In this document: positions 1 to 8,223 of the stretch, in pieces | Layout of the letters: every line of letters starts with the position of its first letter | Position numbering within the stretch: the first letter of the stretch is position 1 | DNA from: Bacillus sp. NTK074B | GTDB taxonomy: Bacteria > Bacillota > Bacilli > Bacillales > Bacillaceae_B | Assembly: GCF_017303375.1 (NCBI RefSeq) | Contig: NZ_JAFKOH010000008.1 | Span: 155,212 to 219,211, forward strand | Direction: 5' to 3' | Length of the DNA stretch: 64,000 nt | Position numbers and translations under genes: made by a program | The notes under the pieces: model-generated | The model's database searches: none | Told to the model about the DNA's origin: nothing | The model's input: only the letters and a program-made list of their open reading frames with translations

Positions 1-792
1 GTTTCCGTTGGGAATATGTTCTTAGCCGGTATTTTGCCTGGGCTTATGATTGGGTTAGCTCTAATGTTGACGGCTTATATCATTGCGAAAAAACGGGGAT
101 ATTCACCTGAAGTACAAGCGTCTTTTCATTTTAAAGATGTGTTAAAGGCTTTAAATGATGCAAAGTGGGCCCTCTTAATCCCCGTTATTATTTTAGGAGG
201 GATTTATGGAGGGGTGTTCTCTCCAACGGAAGCGGCTGTTGTTGCCGTCGTGTATTCACTGATCGTTGGTTTATTTGTTTATAAAGAACTGACGTGGAAA
301 TCGGTGTTTGAGAGCTTTCGGGAAGCAGTCGTCATTAACGCGACAACTATGATTATTATAGGTCTCTCCGTCTCATTTGCTTACTTTATGACATTGGAGC
401 AGATTCCGAATGATATTGCTACATTTCTGACAGAGCTGTCTACAAATCCTATCATCATCCTGATTGCCATCAACATCCTCCTTTTGATTGTCGGGATGTT
501 CATCGATACGATATCTGCTTTAGTGGTCTTGACTCCAATTCTATTGCCAATCGTTGTAGCAGTCGGTGTTGATCCTGTCCACTTCGGGGTCATTCTTGTA
601 GCAAATCTGGCTATTGGATTTATTACACCGCCACTTGGAGTCAATCTATTTGTTGCATCAAGCGTAGGTGGGGTTCGGTTTGAAAAGATCGCTTGGGCAA
701 TCATTCCTTTTCTTGTTTCTATGTTCATTTGTCTACTTGTTATCACATTTTTTCCACCACTTTCTCTCTGGTTACCAGGGTTTACGAAGTAG
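1..792 (+). CDS. TRAP transporter large permease, DctM family (5' end outside window)
   Basis: This is the C-terminal part of the large membrane subunit of a tripartite ATP-independent periplasmic (TRAP) transporter, which imports organic acids or related anions using an ion gradient and a separate binding protein. The frame is open from the first base, so the gene starts upstream; the ATG at base 16 is internal. About 263 residues remain of a usual ~425. They are almost wholly hydrophobic, with long membrane spans and the DctM-typical FSPTEAA and GFITPPLGVNLFV motifs. The downstream aminotransferase follows after 26 bases, so the three genes here are probably co-transcribed and the substrate may be an amino-acid-like compound. 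The substrate cannot be read from the sequence. Confidence 0.9.
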   Translation, partial: VSVGNMFLAGILPGLMIGLALMLTAYIIAKKRGYSPEVQASFHFKDVLKALNDAKWALLIPVIILGGIYGGVFSPTEAAVVAVVYSLIVGLFVYKELTWKSVFESFREAVVINATTMIIIGLSVSFAYFMTLEQIPNDIATFLTELSTNPIIILIAINILLLIVGMFIDTISALVVLTPILLPIVVAVGVDPVHFGVILVANLAIGFITPPLGVNLFVASSVGGVRFEKIAWAIIPFLVSMFICLLVITFFPPLSLWLPGFTK

Positions 793-818
793 TGGTAAAG
801 AGAGAGGTGTAGAAGCAT

Positions 819-1994
819 ATGTCAACTACTATAAATGCTAGAGCCCGAGGGTTAGTGATTCCGGGGATACGTCAGTTTTCCAATCAGTTGGCTTTCTATC
901 CCAATGCCGTCAATTTAACAGTGGGGCAGCCTGACTTTCCAACACCAGAATCTGTAAAGGAAGCGGGAATCAGGGCCATTGTTTCTAATCAAACAGGTTA
1001 TTCACACAACGCAGGTTTACCGGAATTGCGCAGGGCCATTAGGGATTTCTTTGCGGATCAGTATGGGCTGGATTATAATCCGGAAACCGAAATCATTGTA
1101 ACGAATGGCGCAAGCGAAGCAATTGATTGTGTGTTCAGGACCATCTTGGAAGAAGGGGATGAAGTCATCTTACCAGCACCACTTTACTCAGGATACGAAC
1201 CCATTATTACCATGTGTGGTGCGAAAGTAATTTACTTAGATACTTCTATCACACAATTTAGACCTTCTCCTGAAAGGCTTGAGGCCTTAATCACGGACAA
1301 AACGAAAGCCGTCTTGTTTAACTACCCCTCTAACCCCACAGGCGTAACCTTAAGCAGGGAAGAGATGGATGAGCTGGCAATGGTAATGAAAAGGCATGAT
1401 GTCTTTATTATTTCAGATGAAATTTATAGTGAAAATGCTTTTGAAGAGAGTCATCATTCCTTTGCCTCATATGAGTATTTGAAGGATCGCTTATTTCTCA
1501 TACATGGTTTATCCAAATCACATTCAATGACAGGATGGAGAATTGGATTTGTATTAGGACCTGAATCGATTATGGAACACGTTGTGAAGATTCATATTTA
1601 TAACGTCGTTTGTGCCTCGGTACCCGGACAATACGCTGCAATTGAAGCATTGTCCAACAATCGACATGTTCCTTCAGAAATGAATATAGCTTATAAAAAG
1701 CGGAGGGATTTTATTTACAAACGGTTAGTGGAGATGGGGTTTGATGTGGTTGTTCCAAAGGGGGCGTTTTATATATTTCCGTCTATTAAACATTTAAACT
1801 TATCCTCTATGGAATTTGCTACTCGCTTATTAGAAGAAGGTGGAGTAGCGGTCGTGCCAGGTAGCGCATTTACACATTTAGGAGAAGGGTATATTCGAAT
1901 TTCTTTCGCCTACAGTATGGAAGTATTAGAAAAAGGACTTTGTCGCATAGAGAATTGGATCAATCAGTATCAGATAAAGGAGGTTATTTCATGA
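819..1994 (+). CDS. PatA-like class I/II PLP-dependent aminotransferase
   Basis: This cytoplasmic pyridoxal-phosphate enzyme of fold type I transfers amino groups between an amino acid and a 2-oxo acid. It has 391 residues, normal for the family. Visible hallmarks are the N-terminal TVGQPDFPTP motif, the YPSNPTG motif, SDEIYS with the PLP-contacting Asp, and SKSHSMTGWRIGF with the Schiff-base lysine near residue 235. The sequence reads closest to Bacillus PatA (aminotransferase A). An AGAGAGGTG ribosome site precedes the ATG. Its stop overlaps the next start as ATGA, which implies translational coupling with the peptidase. The true substrate pair is unknown; a role in breaking down whatever the TRAP transporter imports is inferred from the operon. 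Confidence 0.9.
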   Translation: MSTTINARARGLVIPGIRQFSNQLAFYPNAVNLTVGQPDFPTPESVKEAGIRAIVSNQTGYSHNAGLPELRRAIRDFFADQYGLDYNPETEIIVTNGASEAIDCVFRTILEEGDEVILPAPLYSGYEPIITMCGAKVIYLDTSITQFRPSPERLEALITDKTKAVLFNYPSNPTGVTLSREEMDELAMVMKRHDVFIISDEIYSENAFEESHHSFASYEYLKDRLFLIHGLSKSHSMTGWRIGFVLGPESIMEHVVKIHIYNVVCASVPGQYAAIEALSNNRHVPSEMNIAYKKRRDFIYKRLVEMGFDVVVPKGAFYIFPSIKHLNLSSMEFATRLLEEGGVAVVPGSAFTHLGEGYIRISFAYSMEVLEKGLCRIENWINQYQIKEVIS

Positions 1995-3613
1995 GTCAAT
2001 GGGGGACACCTGAGTCTTTACGAGCATTGTTATGTGAGTTGGTGAGCTGGGATAGCAGAACTTTAACGGAGGGGGAGATCGATTTCCCTGTGAAACTTTC
2101 GGAGAAGATGAAGAATATCCCTTATTTTAAGGAAAACCCTGAGATGCTTCAGTTAGGGAAAGCTGATTTTGGAAGACAATTCTTAACGGCTCTCTATAAG
2201 AATAAAGAAGCAACGAAAACCATTGTGTTAATCAGTCATTTTGATACGGTGAGTACTGAGGAGTACGGGGAACTGGAGGCACTGGCTTTTAACCCGGAAG
2301 TGTTAACCAAGGAGTTGGAACACTACATCAGTGAATTACATCCTGAAGCCCAAAACGACTTGCGTTCAGGAGATTACCTGTGGGGACGCGGGATTATGGA
2401 TATGAAGGCAGGGTTAGCCATTCATATGGCGATAATAGAAAAGGCAGCCTGTGAACAATGGCCGGTTAACCTTGTTTTGTTGACTGTGCCGGATGAAGAA
2501 GTCAATTCATCTGGGATGAGGGCAGCTGTTGCAGCGTTAAACGAACTCAAATCGGTACACGATCTTAGCTATACACTATTCTTAAATGGAGAACCTGTAT
2601 TTTCTCAGAAACCGACTGATACAGCATATTACGTTTACTCTGGGACCATAGGGAAAATTATGCCTTCTGCACTTTTCTATGGAAGAGAAACTCATGTGGG
2701 GGAACCGTTGAGTGGTATGACCTCCTCTTTCATTGCTTCTTTTTTGACACGGAAAATGGAGTGGAATCCACTTTTTAGAGAAACCGAATATGGTGAGAAA
2801 AGCCCTCTTTCAATTACGCTGCAGCAAGAAGATTTAAGACTGAATTATTCAGCTCAGACTCCTTATGGAACAGTCGCCCTCTATAATGTATTTACCATGA
2901 AACGAACCGCTGCCGATGTAATGGAATTATTTGAAAAAGTGGCTGTCTCAGCAGCGGAAGAATGTAACGAATGGTATCGTCAGTTATGTGAAAGGGAGGA
3001 CATTCCTTCTGTAGGAGAAGTAAGCGTTCTTCGCTACTCTGAGTTAATGGATTATGCCGAAAGAAAACTTGGGAAAGAGTATATAGAAGCCCTGAAGCAT
3101 GATATCGGACATAACCAGGGGGATGATAGGGAGAAATCTTTTCGGATTGCCGACACACTCTTGATCAACTGTCAGGAGCTGACCCCAGCCATTGTCATAA
3201 TGTTTACCCCCCCATATTATCCTCCGGTGAATACATCTGAACATCCTTTAGTATCAAGATGTATAAAAAGAGTGTCGAAAGTAGCCAAGGATCTATTCAA
3301 CCTGCCTGTTGAACAAGCGCACTACTTTAATGGGATTTCTGATCTTAGCTATGTGAACTACAAAGATGATAACAATGGATGGGAGGTATTCGAAGAAAAC
3401 ACTCCGGTTTGGAACACAACCTATACCATTCCATTCAACGAAATGCATAAGTTGGATGGCCCTGTCTTAAATGTTGGACCGTTTGGAAAAGATGCACATA
3501 AACGAACCGAGCGATTATATAGTGAAAGTGCTTTTGTAAAGACTCCCATTTTTGTTGAAGAAGTGATTAAAGAGGTTATGCGTAATGATCAAGAGGGAAT
3601 GAAAGTAGTGTAA
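1991..3613 (+). CDS. RocB-like M20 family metallopeptidase
   Basis: The protein belongs to the M20 zinc peptidase/deacylase family and resembles RocB, which Bacillus encodes with arginine catabolism genes but whose biochemical activity is unsettled. The start chosen gives 540 residues and is preceded by AAGGAGG; a longer in-frame start at 1940 lacks such a site and lies within the upstream gene. Metal-site motifs are visible: SHFDTVS around residue 80, GRGIMDMKAG (the bridging Asp) near residue 140, and DEEVNSSG with the catalytic Glu-Glu pair near residue 180. It overlaps the aminotransferase stop by four bases. A role as an amidase or deacylase acting with the aminotransferase on an imported substrate is inference. 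Confidence 0.85.
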   Translation: MSQWGTPESLRALLCELVSWDSRTLTEGEIDFPVKLSEKMKNIPYFKENPEMLQLGKADFGRQFLTALYKNKEATKTIVLISHFDTVSTEEYGELEALAFNPEVLTKELEHYISELHPEAQNDLRSGDYLWGRGIMDMKAGLAIHMAIIEKAACEQWPVNLVLLTVPDEEVNSSGMRAAVAALNELKSVHDLSYTLFLNGEPVFSQKPTDTAYYVYSGTIGKIMPSALFYGRETHVGEPLSGMTSSFIASFLTRKMEWNPLFRETEYGEKSPLSITLQQEDLRLNYSAQTPYGTVALYNVFTMKRTAADVMELFEKVAVSAAEECNEWYRQLCEREDIPSVGEVSVLRYSELMDYAERKLGKEYIEALKHDIGHNQGDDREKSFRIADTLLINCQELTPAIVIMFTPPYYPPVNTSEHPLVSRCIKRVSKVAKDLFNLPVEQAHYFNGISDLSYVNYKDDNNGWEVFEENTPVWNTTYTIPFNEMHKLDGPVLNVGPFGKDAHKRTERLYSESAFVKTPIFVEEVIKEVMRNDQEGMKVV

Positions 3614-4061
3614 GCGCGAAAGGAATTTCGGGTATATGTTCTCATTTCACCCAAGCTTTTTGCGCTGGAAAAAAAAAGCTGATATTCGAATTGAATAAGA
3701 ATGAAATGAGCCTGAACCTAATTGTGGTAGAGTTTTACCTCCAAAGGTCAGGCTTATTTCTTTCTGAAGCCAAAGGACCTGCCCCTGTGGACTATCCTGC
3801 TTGGATTACGGTAGATGAATGGATTGACATTCAGGTAAACGAAATATAAATGGGATTGCAATGGAGGAACATAATAGACAAAGAGAGAAAGATCAAAGGA
3901 ACAAATCATGCAGGGAAATACAGAACTCTTTCACTGCAGGACAAAAGGTATGCAAACAAAGACTAGTGAAGTAAGCGAAGGGGTATAGGAAACGAAAGAA
4001 CGGTTACGTATCTCACGGTTATCTAAACTGAGAGTATATTCTGCAGAAAGGCGGAGTTTGA
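3614..4061 (+). other. Intergenic region without a convincing gene
   Basis: No terminator, RNA or good gene is evident. One 47-codon reading frame (3706-3849) ends in a plausible-looking stretch (PVDYPAWITVDEWIDIQV) but has no ribosome site, so it may be a gene remnant or chance. The rest is A-rich and unremarkable. Confidence 0.4.
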
Positions 4062-4616
4062 ATGAACATTTACTCAATCGGGCACTCGACTCACTCGAAA
4101 GAACAATTCCTGAACATGCTTAATGCCGTAGAGATCCAATACATAGCGGATATCCGCGCTTTCCCAGCCAGTCGAAAACATCCTCAATTCAAGAGGGAGA
4201 ACATGAGAGAGTGGCTGGGTGAAGCAGGAGTAGAATACCGTCATTTTCCGAAGCTAGGAGGCAGGAGGCGTTTGTCGGGAGTGGTTGGTGAAGACCTGAA
4301 TGCGGGCTGGAACAACCGATCGTTCCACAATTATGCAGATTACACGTTGACGGATGAATTCAAGGATGGGCTGGAAGAGTTGAAGGAGGCGGCTGCTGAG
4401 ATCAAATTGGCGTATATGTGCTCGGAACGCCATCCTGCCAGGTGTCACCGCCTGTTGATCAGCAATGTGCTGAAAGCAAATGGCTGGGATGTCTCTCACA
4501 TCATCGATGATTCTGACGGAAAGGCTGAAGTGATCAGTCACGAACTCAGCCAATGGGGAGCCTTGCCGATCATTGAAGAAGATGGGACGGTCGTGTATCC
4601 GGAACTGGGCGGATAG
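4062..4616 (+). CDS. DUF488 domain protein
   Basis: This is a 184-residue cytoplasmic protein of the DUF488 family, whose biochemical function is not established. The N-terminal signature YSIGHSTHS is followed by IADIRAFPASRKHPQFK and a conserved CSERHPARCHR segment near residue 125, where Cys and His residues suggest a metal or nucleic-acid binding site. The length is normal. A weak GGAG site precedes the ATG. It stands alone, with no obvious operon partner, and is followed by an arrangement of GGGGGACC and GGTCCCCC arms about 60 bases apart that resembles the dispersed repeats of this window. Confidence 0.85.
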   Translation: MNIYSIGHSTHSKEQFLNMLNAVEIQYIADIRAFPASRKHPQFKRENMREWLGEAGVEYRHFPKLGGRRRLSGVVGEDLNAGWNNRSFHNYADYTLTDEFKDGLEELKEAAAEIKLAYMCSERHPARCHRLLISNVLKANGWDVSHIIDDSDGKAEVISHELSQWGALPIIEEDGTVVYPELGG

Positions 4617-4817
4617 GGGAGAGGGGGGACCCACACTGCCCTTCCTATTCGTGTTCACCGAATCTATCAGAAAATACGATCAGAACGGTCCCCCGTTCAC
4701 ACACAAAAAAGGGTTATGTCCCTTTATTGTGGAATACTAGATAATAGAATGCTTAACTACCCCAGTCTAATCTATCAAAACTCTCTACATATTGTCTGAA
4801 ATAACCGATACTTCCTG

Positions 4818-4844
4818 GTTTTACCATGTCGGAAAACGGGGAAT
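4818..4844 (+). promoter_or_regulatory. SigB-like promoter ahead of the hydrolase and carotenoid genes
   Basis: GTTT at 4818-4821 and GGGAAT at 4839-4844 are 17 bases apart, which fits the general-stress sigma factor pattern GTTT-N14-17-GGGWAW at its upper limit. It lies about 90 bases before the hydrolase start, inside the otherwise empty 4617-4931 gap. SigB control of the C30 carotenoid operon is established in Staphylococcus aureus, which makes the match more credible, but it has not been tested here. Confidence 0.4.
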
Positions 4845-4931
4845 AATGAAAGAGTGTGAGAAATCGTAGAAAGACGGATAGCACGTGTCCCAGAATGTCA
4901 GCTACTCTAATCACCAAGGGAGGTATCGTGT

Positions 4932-5861
4932 ATGTTTCCTGTCGTTATGGCAAAGTTACTGCGCCTCTATTCTGATCACTCCAAGAAGCCACCTATGATT
5001 CCCCGTCAGGAGGTCAACATGAAGAAAGATGTGTTCGTTGAAACATCTGTCGGGCCCACTTCCATTTCCTTCTATTATCCTTTGGCAGCAACACAGAAAA
5101 AACTCCCTGTCTATATCAACTTCCATGGCGGGGCGTTCATCATGAATGATAAGGAGCTGGACGATCCCTATTGCCGGTATCTTTCGAATCAGGCTGAATG
5201 TGTGGTTCTGAATGTCGGATATGGCAAAGCACCGGAGTATCCTTTTCCGAAAGCCATTGAACAGGGTTTTGACATCCTTCAGTGGGTGAAGGGAAAAGCG
5301 GAGGACTTGGGTATTGATGCAGGGAAGGTCCTGGTTGGCGGCCAAAGCTCAGGTGCCAATATCGCCGCAGCCCTTTGTCTCTACATTGAAGAGAAAGGGG
5401 AGGAGCAGCCACTGCTTCAAGTGCTCTCGTGCCCTATGCTGGATTTTGTCACCCCTCATGCGGAGAAGCCGGAACCAGGTATGTGGCGTTCCCTCTTTCC
5501 TAAAGCAGCCCATTTTATCCACCTGTGTTACGTCCCGGAGAAAGGACAAGCGGGGCATCTTCTCGCTTCCCCTGTCCGTGCCGAGGTTAGCGGCCGCTTA
5601 GCTTCAGCCTTGATTCTCATAGCAGAGTCCGATGCGTTCAGGCCGGAAGCCGAATGTTACGCGGAGAAATTAAAAGCAGCAGGGGTGAACGTTCAAGCGG
5701 CGTTATTCAGGGGATGTTCCCATGCGTTTACCCATCTGGGGCCAAAGGAAAGAGCGGAAGAGGCCTGGCAATTGATCGCAGGGAACATCAAGGCTGTGGC
5801 TGAAGACTCTCGGAATGCCGAAACACATCCAACGTTTTCCTTTAGAGGGAGAGAGGTATAA
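4932..5861 (+). CDS. Alpha/beta hydrolase, hormone-sensitive-lipase type
   Basis: This is a carboxylic-ester hydrolase of the HSL-like family, 309 residues. The oxyanion-hole motif FHGGAF is at residues 64-69, the nucleophile lies in GGQSSGAN (Ser about 139), and the likely acid and base are in ESDAFRPEAE and CSHAFTHLG near the C terminus. An AAGGGAGG ribosome site supports the ATG. There is no signal peptide, so it should act in the cytoplasm. It precedes crtP by 161 bases in the same direction and may share the SigB-like promoter. It could be part of the carotenoid ester pathway or an unrelated esterase; neither can be shown from sequence. Confidence 0.85.
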   Translation: MFPVVMAKLLRLYSDHSKKPPMIPRQEVNMKKDVFVETSVGPTSISFYYPLAATQKKLPVYINFHGGAFIMNDKELDDPYCRYLSNQAECVVLNVGYGKAPEYPFPKAIEQGFDILQWVKGKAEDLGIDAGKVLVGGQSSGANIAAALCLYIEEKGEEQPLLQVLSCPMLDFVTPHAEKPEPGMWRSLFPKAAHFIHLCYVPEKGQAGHLLASPVRAEVSGRLASALILIAESDAFRPEAECYAEKLKAAGVNVQAALFRGCSHAFTHLGPKERAEEAWQLIAGNIKAVAEDSRNAETHPTFSFRGREV

Positions 5862-6022
5862 GATAAGTAAGGAGTGTACAGACTTGATGTTGAAAAAAGT
5901 CAGACAAACCGACGATCGTTCACTGATCCGGAAATAGATCAGATGGAGGGCAGTCAGATGTTGAACGTGACTAAAAACCTACATGCTCAAACCAAGATTT
6001 CGAACAGGAGGAACGGTAACCA

Positions 6023-7519
6023 TTGAAAAATAAAACGGTACTTATCATTGGAGGCGGACTCGGCGGGGTGTCGGCTGCCATTTCACTAGCACAGGCGGGA
6101 TACGATGTTTCCTTATATGAAAAAAACGATCACATTGGAGGAAAGTTGAACCGGCTGGATCAAGATGGCTTTGGTTTTGATCTTGGCCCGTCCATTTTGA
6201 CGATGCCGCAGATTTTCGAGAAATTGTTTGCGGCCAGCGGAAAGTCCATGAAGGATTATGTCCCGATTGAGAAGCTGGATCACCAATGGCGTTCCTTTTT
6301 CCCTGATGGAAATATCATAGACTTATATGAAGATGTGAATGACATGAGGGAGAAGAATGCCTCTCTCACTGAGAAGGACATTCGTGAATATCAGAAGCTG
6401 CTGGATTATTCGAAAACCCTCTATGATATGACGGATAAAACGTTATTTAAACATGGTGTCGATTCGACGAGAGGGATGATGAAGCATACGGGACTGTTCT
6501 CGGCCTTGAAGAACTTTGACCTGTTATCTACGGTACATAGATCCCTCGATAAGCGGATCAGCAATGAGCAGTTTCGCGATATGCTCTCCTATTTTATCAA
6601 ATACGTCGGTTCTTCCCCTTACGATGCGCCGGCCGTAATGAATATGATGATCTACATGCAGCATGACCAGGGGGTATGGTATGTTCCCGGCGGGTTGCAC
6701 AAGCTGGCGGACGGCCTCGTGAAGCTGGCGGAAGAAGTGGGGGTTACCTTCCACCTTGGAAAGCCGATCGTCAAGCTTGAAAAGAAGGATGGCGAAATTA
6801 CCGGAGCCGTTTTGGCAGACGGGACACGCCTTACGGCAGATTACTTTGTTTCCAATATGGAAGTGATACCGGTTTACGAGCGCTTACTTGAGGAAGACAG
6901 CCATTATATTAAAAAATTAAAAAAGAAATTCGAACCGGCAAGTTCCGGTCTCGTCATGCATCTGGGCGTGAAGAAGAGCTATCCGCAGCTGCGCCATCAT
7001 AATTTCTTTTTCGCCGAAAATATGAAGCAACAAATGGAATCGATCTTCCATCGCCGTGAATTGCCTGAAGATCCGGTCATTTATCTCGTAAACGTCAATA
7101 AGACCGATCCGACACAGGCCCCTGAAGGACATGAAAATATCAAAGTGCTTCCTCATATTCCTTTTATCCGGGATGAAAATCCGTATACACAAGCCGATTA
7201 TGAACAATTCGCTGAGCGGGTCCTGATCAAATTGGAGAAAATGGGCCTTGACGGCTTGCGTGACAACATTGTCACTCGTGATATGTGGACACCGGAAGAT
7301 ATCAGGCGCACGTATGGATCCGACCGTGGTGCGATTTATGGGACCGTCTCGGACAAAAAGAAGAATAAAGGGTTTAAGCATCCGAAGCAGAGTGAACGCT
7401 ATGACAATCTCTATTTTGTCGGGGGGACAGTGAACCCTGGAGGCGGAATGCCGATGGTTACCTTAAGCGGCCAGCTTGTAGGCGAACAAATCGTGGAGAG
7501 GGATTCATCCCCTGCCTGA
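6023..7519 (+). CDS. crtP: 4,4'-diaponeurosporene oxygenase (CrtP)
   Basis: The enzyme is an FAD-dependent carotenoid oxygenase that oxidises a terminal methyl group of 4,4'-diaponeurosporene in staphyloxanthin-type C30 pigment synthesis. The start is TTG, preceded by ACAGGAGG. The 498-residue length equals that of S. aureus CrtP, and blocks such as HQWRSFFPDG, YFIKYVGSSPYDAP, FEPASSG, TDPTQAPEG and VGGTVNPGGGMPMVTLSGQ agree with my recollection of that protein. A dinucleotide-binding motif (IIGGGLGGVSAA) opens the protein. It heads the crtP-O-N-Q run. The assignment to CrtP rather than CrtN rests on these blocks and on having a clear CrtN downstream. Confidence 0.9.
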   Translation: MKNKTVLIIGGGLGGVSAAISLAQAGYDVSLYEKNDHIGGKLNRLDQDGFGFDLGPSILTMPQIFEKLFAASGKSMKDYVPIEKLDHQWRSFFPDGNIIDLYEDVNDMREKNASLTEKDIREYQKLLDYSKTLYDMTDKTLFKHGVDSTRGMMKHTGLFSALKNFDLLSTVHRSLDKRISNEQFRDMLSYFIKYVGSSPYDAPAVMNMMIYMQHDQGVWYVPGGLHKLADGLVKLAEEVGVTFHLGKPIVKLEKKDGEITGAVLADGTRLTADYFVSNMEVIPVYERLLEEDSHYIKKLKKKFEPASSGLVMHLGVKKSYPQLRHHNFFFAENMKQQMESIFHRRELPEDPVIYLVNVNKTDPTQAPEGHENIKVLPHIPFIRDENPYTQADYEQFAERVLIKLEKMGLDGLRDNIVTRDMWTPEDIRRTYGSDRGAIYGTVSDKKKNKGFKHPKQSERYDNLYFVGGTVNPGGGMPMVTLSGQLVGEQIVERDSSPA

Positions 7520-7528
7520 AGATGATCG

Positions 7529-7570
7529 AGCCTTTCCGGAGGCATGACCGGGGAGGCTGGTTTTCTTATT
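7529..7570 (+). terminator. Rho-independent terminator after crtP
   Basis: An 11-bp stem with two G-U wobbles (AGCCTTTCCGG pairing with CCGGGGAGGCT) is followed by TTTTCTTATTTT. It separates crtP from the crtO start, so expression of crtOQN may need read-through or a second promoter in the 135 bases that follow. Confidence 0.6.
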
Positions 7571-7704
7571 TTCCGTTCCGGGAAACCCGATTACAGAGCG
7601 TATCACGACCCTCATGCCGTATGCCGGTCGGACTATGAACACGTTAAGGAATTGGCTATTCTTATCGGAACACCATTGTACCTTTTAAAATAAGGAGTTA
7701 TGTC

Positions 7705-8205
7705 ATGATCGTATCACTGCCTGTCCATTGGATCATTATCATTGATATATTTGCCTGGACGTTCTTTCATCTCGCTATTTCAGCCATTTGCTTGAAATTG
7801 CCTTTGACCTGGTTTCTGGAAGACCGTTTCTGGTTTCGGATTTTCTCTTTTGAACGATCCGGAGAATTGTGGCAGCGTTTGTTCCGGGTGAAAACGTGGA
7901 AGGGACTTATTCTGGATGGCACGATCTTCTTCAAAAAGGGATACAGCAAAAAAGGGTTGCATGGCATGAAGTCGAGGGACCTGATGGTCTTTGCGGCAGA
8001 AACGAAACGCGCGGAGTTAACCCATTGGCTCTCCATTCTCCCTGCTCCTCTGTTCTTCATATGGAATCCAGTATGGGCAGGATGGGTGATGATTGCCTAT
8101 GCCGCTGTCTTCAACCTTCCGATTATCGTCGTTCAACGGTACAATCGGGGGCGCATATCGGCCATTACGTCAGGACTTGGCAGGAAATCAAGCAGACTAT
8201 TGTAA
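7705..8205 (+). CDS. crtO: Glycosyl-4,4'-diaponeurosporenoate acyltransferase (CrtO)
   Basis: CrtO esterifies a fatty acid to the sugar of the glycosylated C30 carotenoid, the last step of staphyloxanthin synthesis, at the membrane. The 166-residue protein matches S. aureus CrtO in length and in conserved blocks: ETKRAELTHWLSILP near residue 109 and NLPIIVVQRYNR near residue 145. Hydrophobic segments lie at the N terminus (about residues 5-28) and between residues 115 and 150. AAGGAG precedes the ATG. It sits between crtP and crtN, 18 bases before crtN, in an operon arrangement. Confidence 0.9.
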   Translation: MIVSLPVHWIIIIDIFAWTFFHLAISAICLKLPLTWFLEDRFWFRIFSFERSGELWQRLFRVKTWKGLILDGTIFFKKGYSKKGLHGMKSRDLMVFAAETKRAELTHWLSILPAPLFFIWNPVWAGWVMIAYAAVFNLPIIVVQRYNRGRISAITSGLGRKSSRLL

Positions 8206-8223
8206 GGAAATGAGGGTATGTAC

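Noticed and set aside
3706..3849. 47-codon frame after the M20 peptidase gene
   Set aside because: It has no Shine-Dalgarno sequence and no recognisable family; kept only as a note in the gap.
4681..4735. AAAGGG/CCCTTT hairpin after the DUF488 gene as a terminator
   Set aside because: The stem is only six base pairs and the plus-strand tail has no T run. It could act on the minus strand, where there is no gene to end.
7720..8213. Plus- and minus-strand frames overlapping crtO
   Set aside because: Their translations are low-complexity shadows, while the crtO frame has conserved family blocks and a ribosome site.
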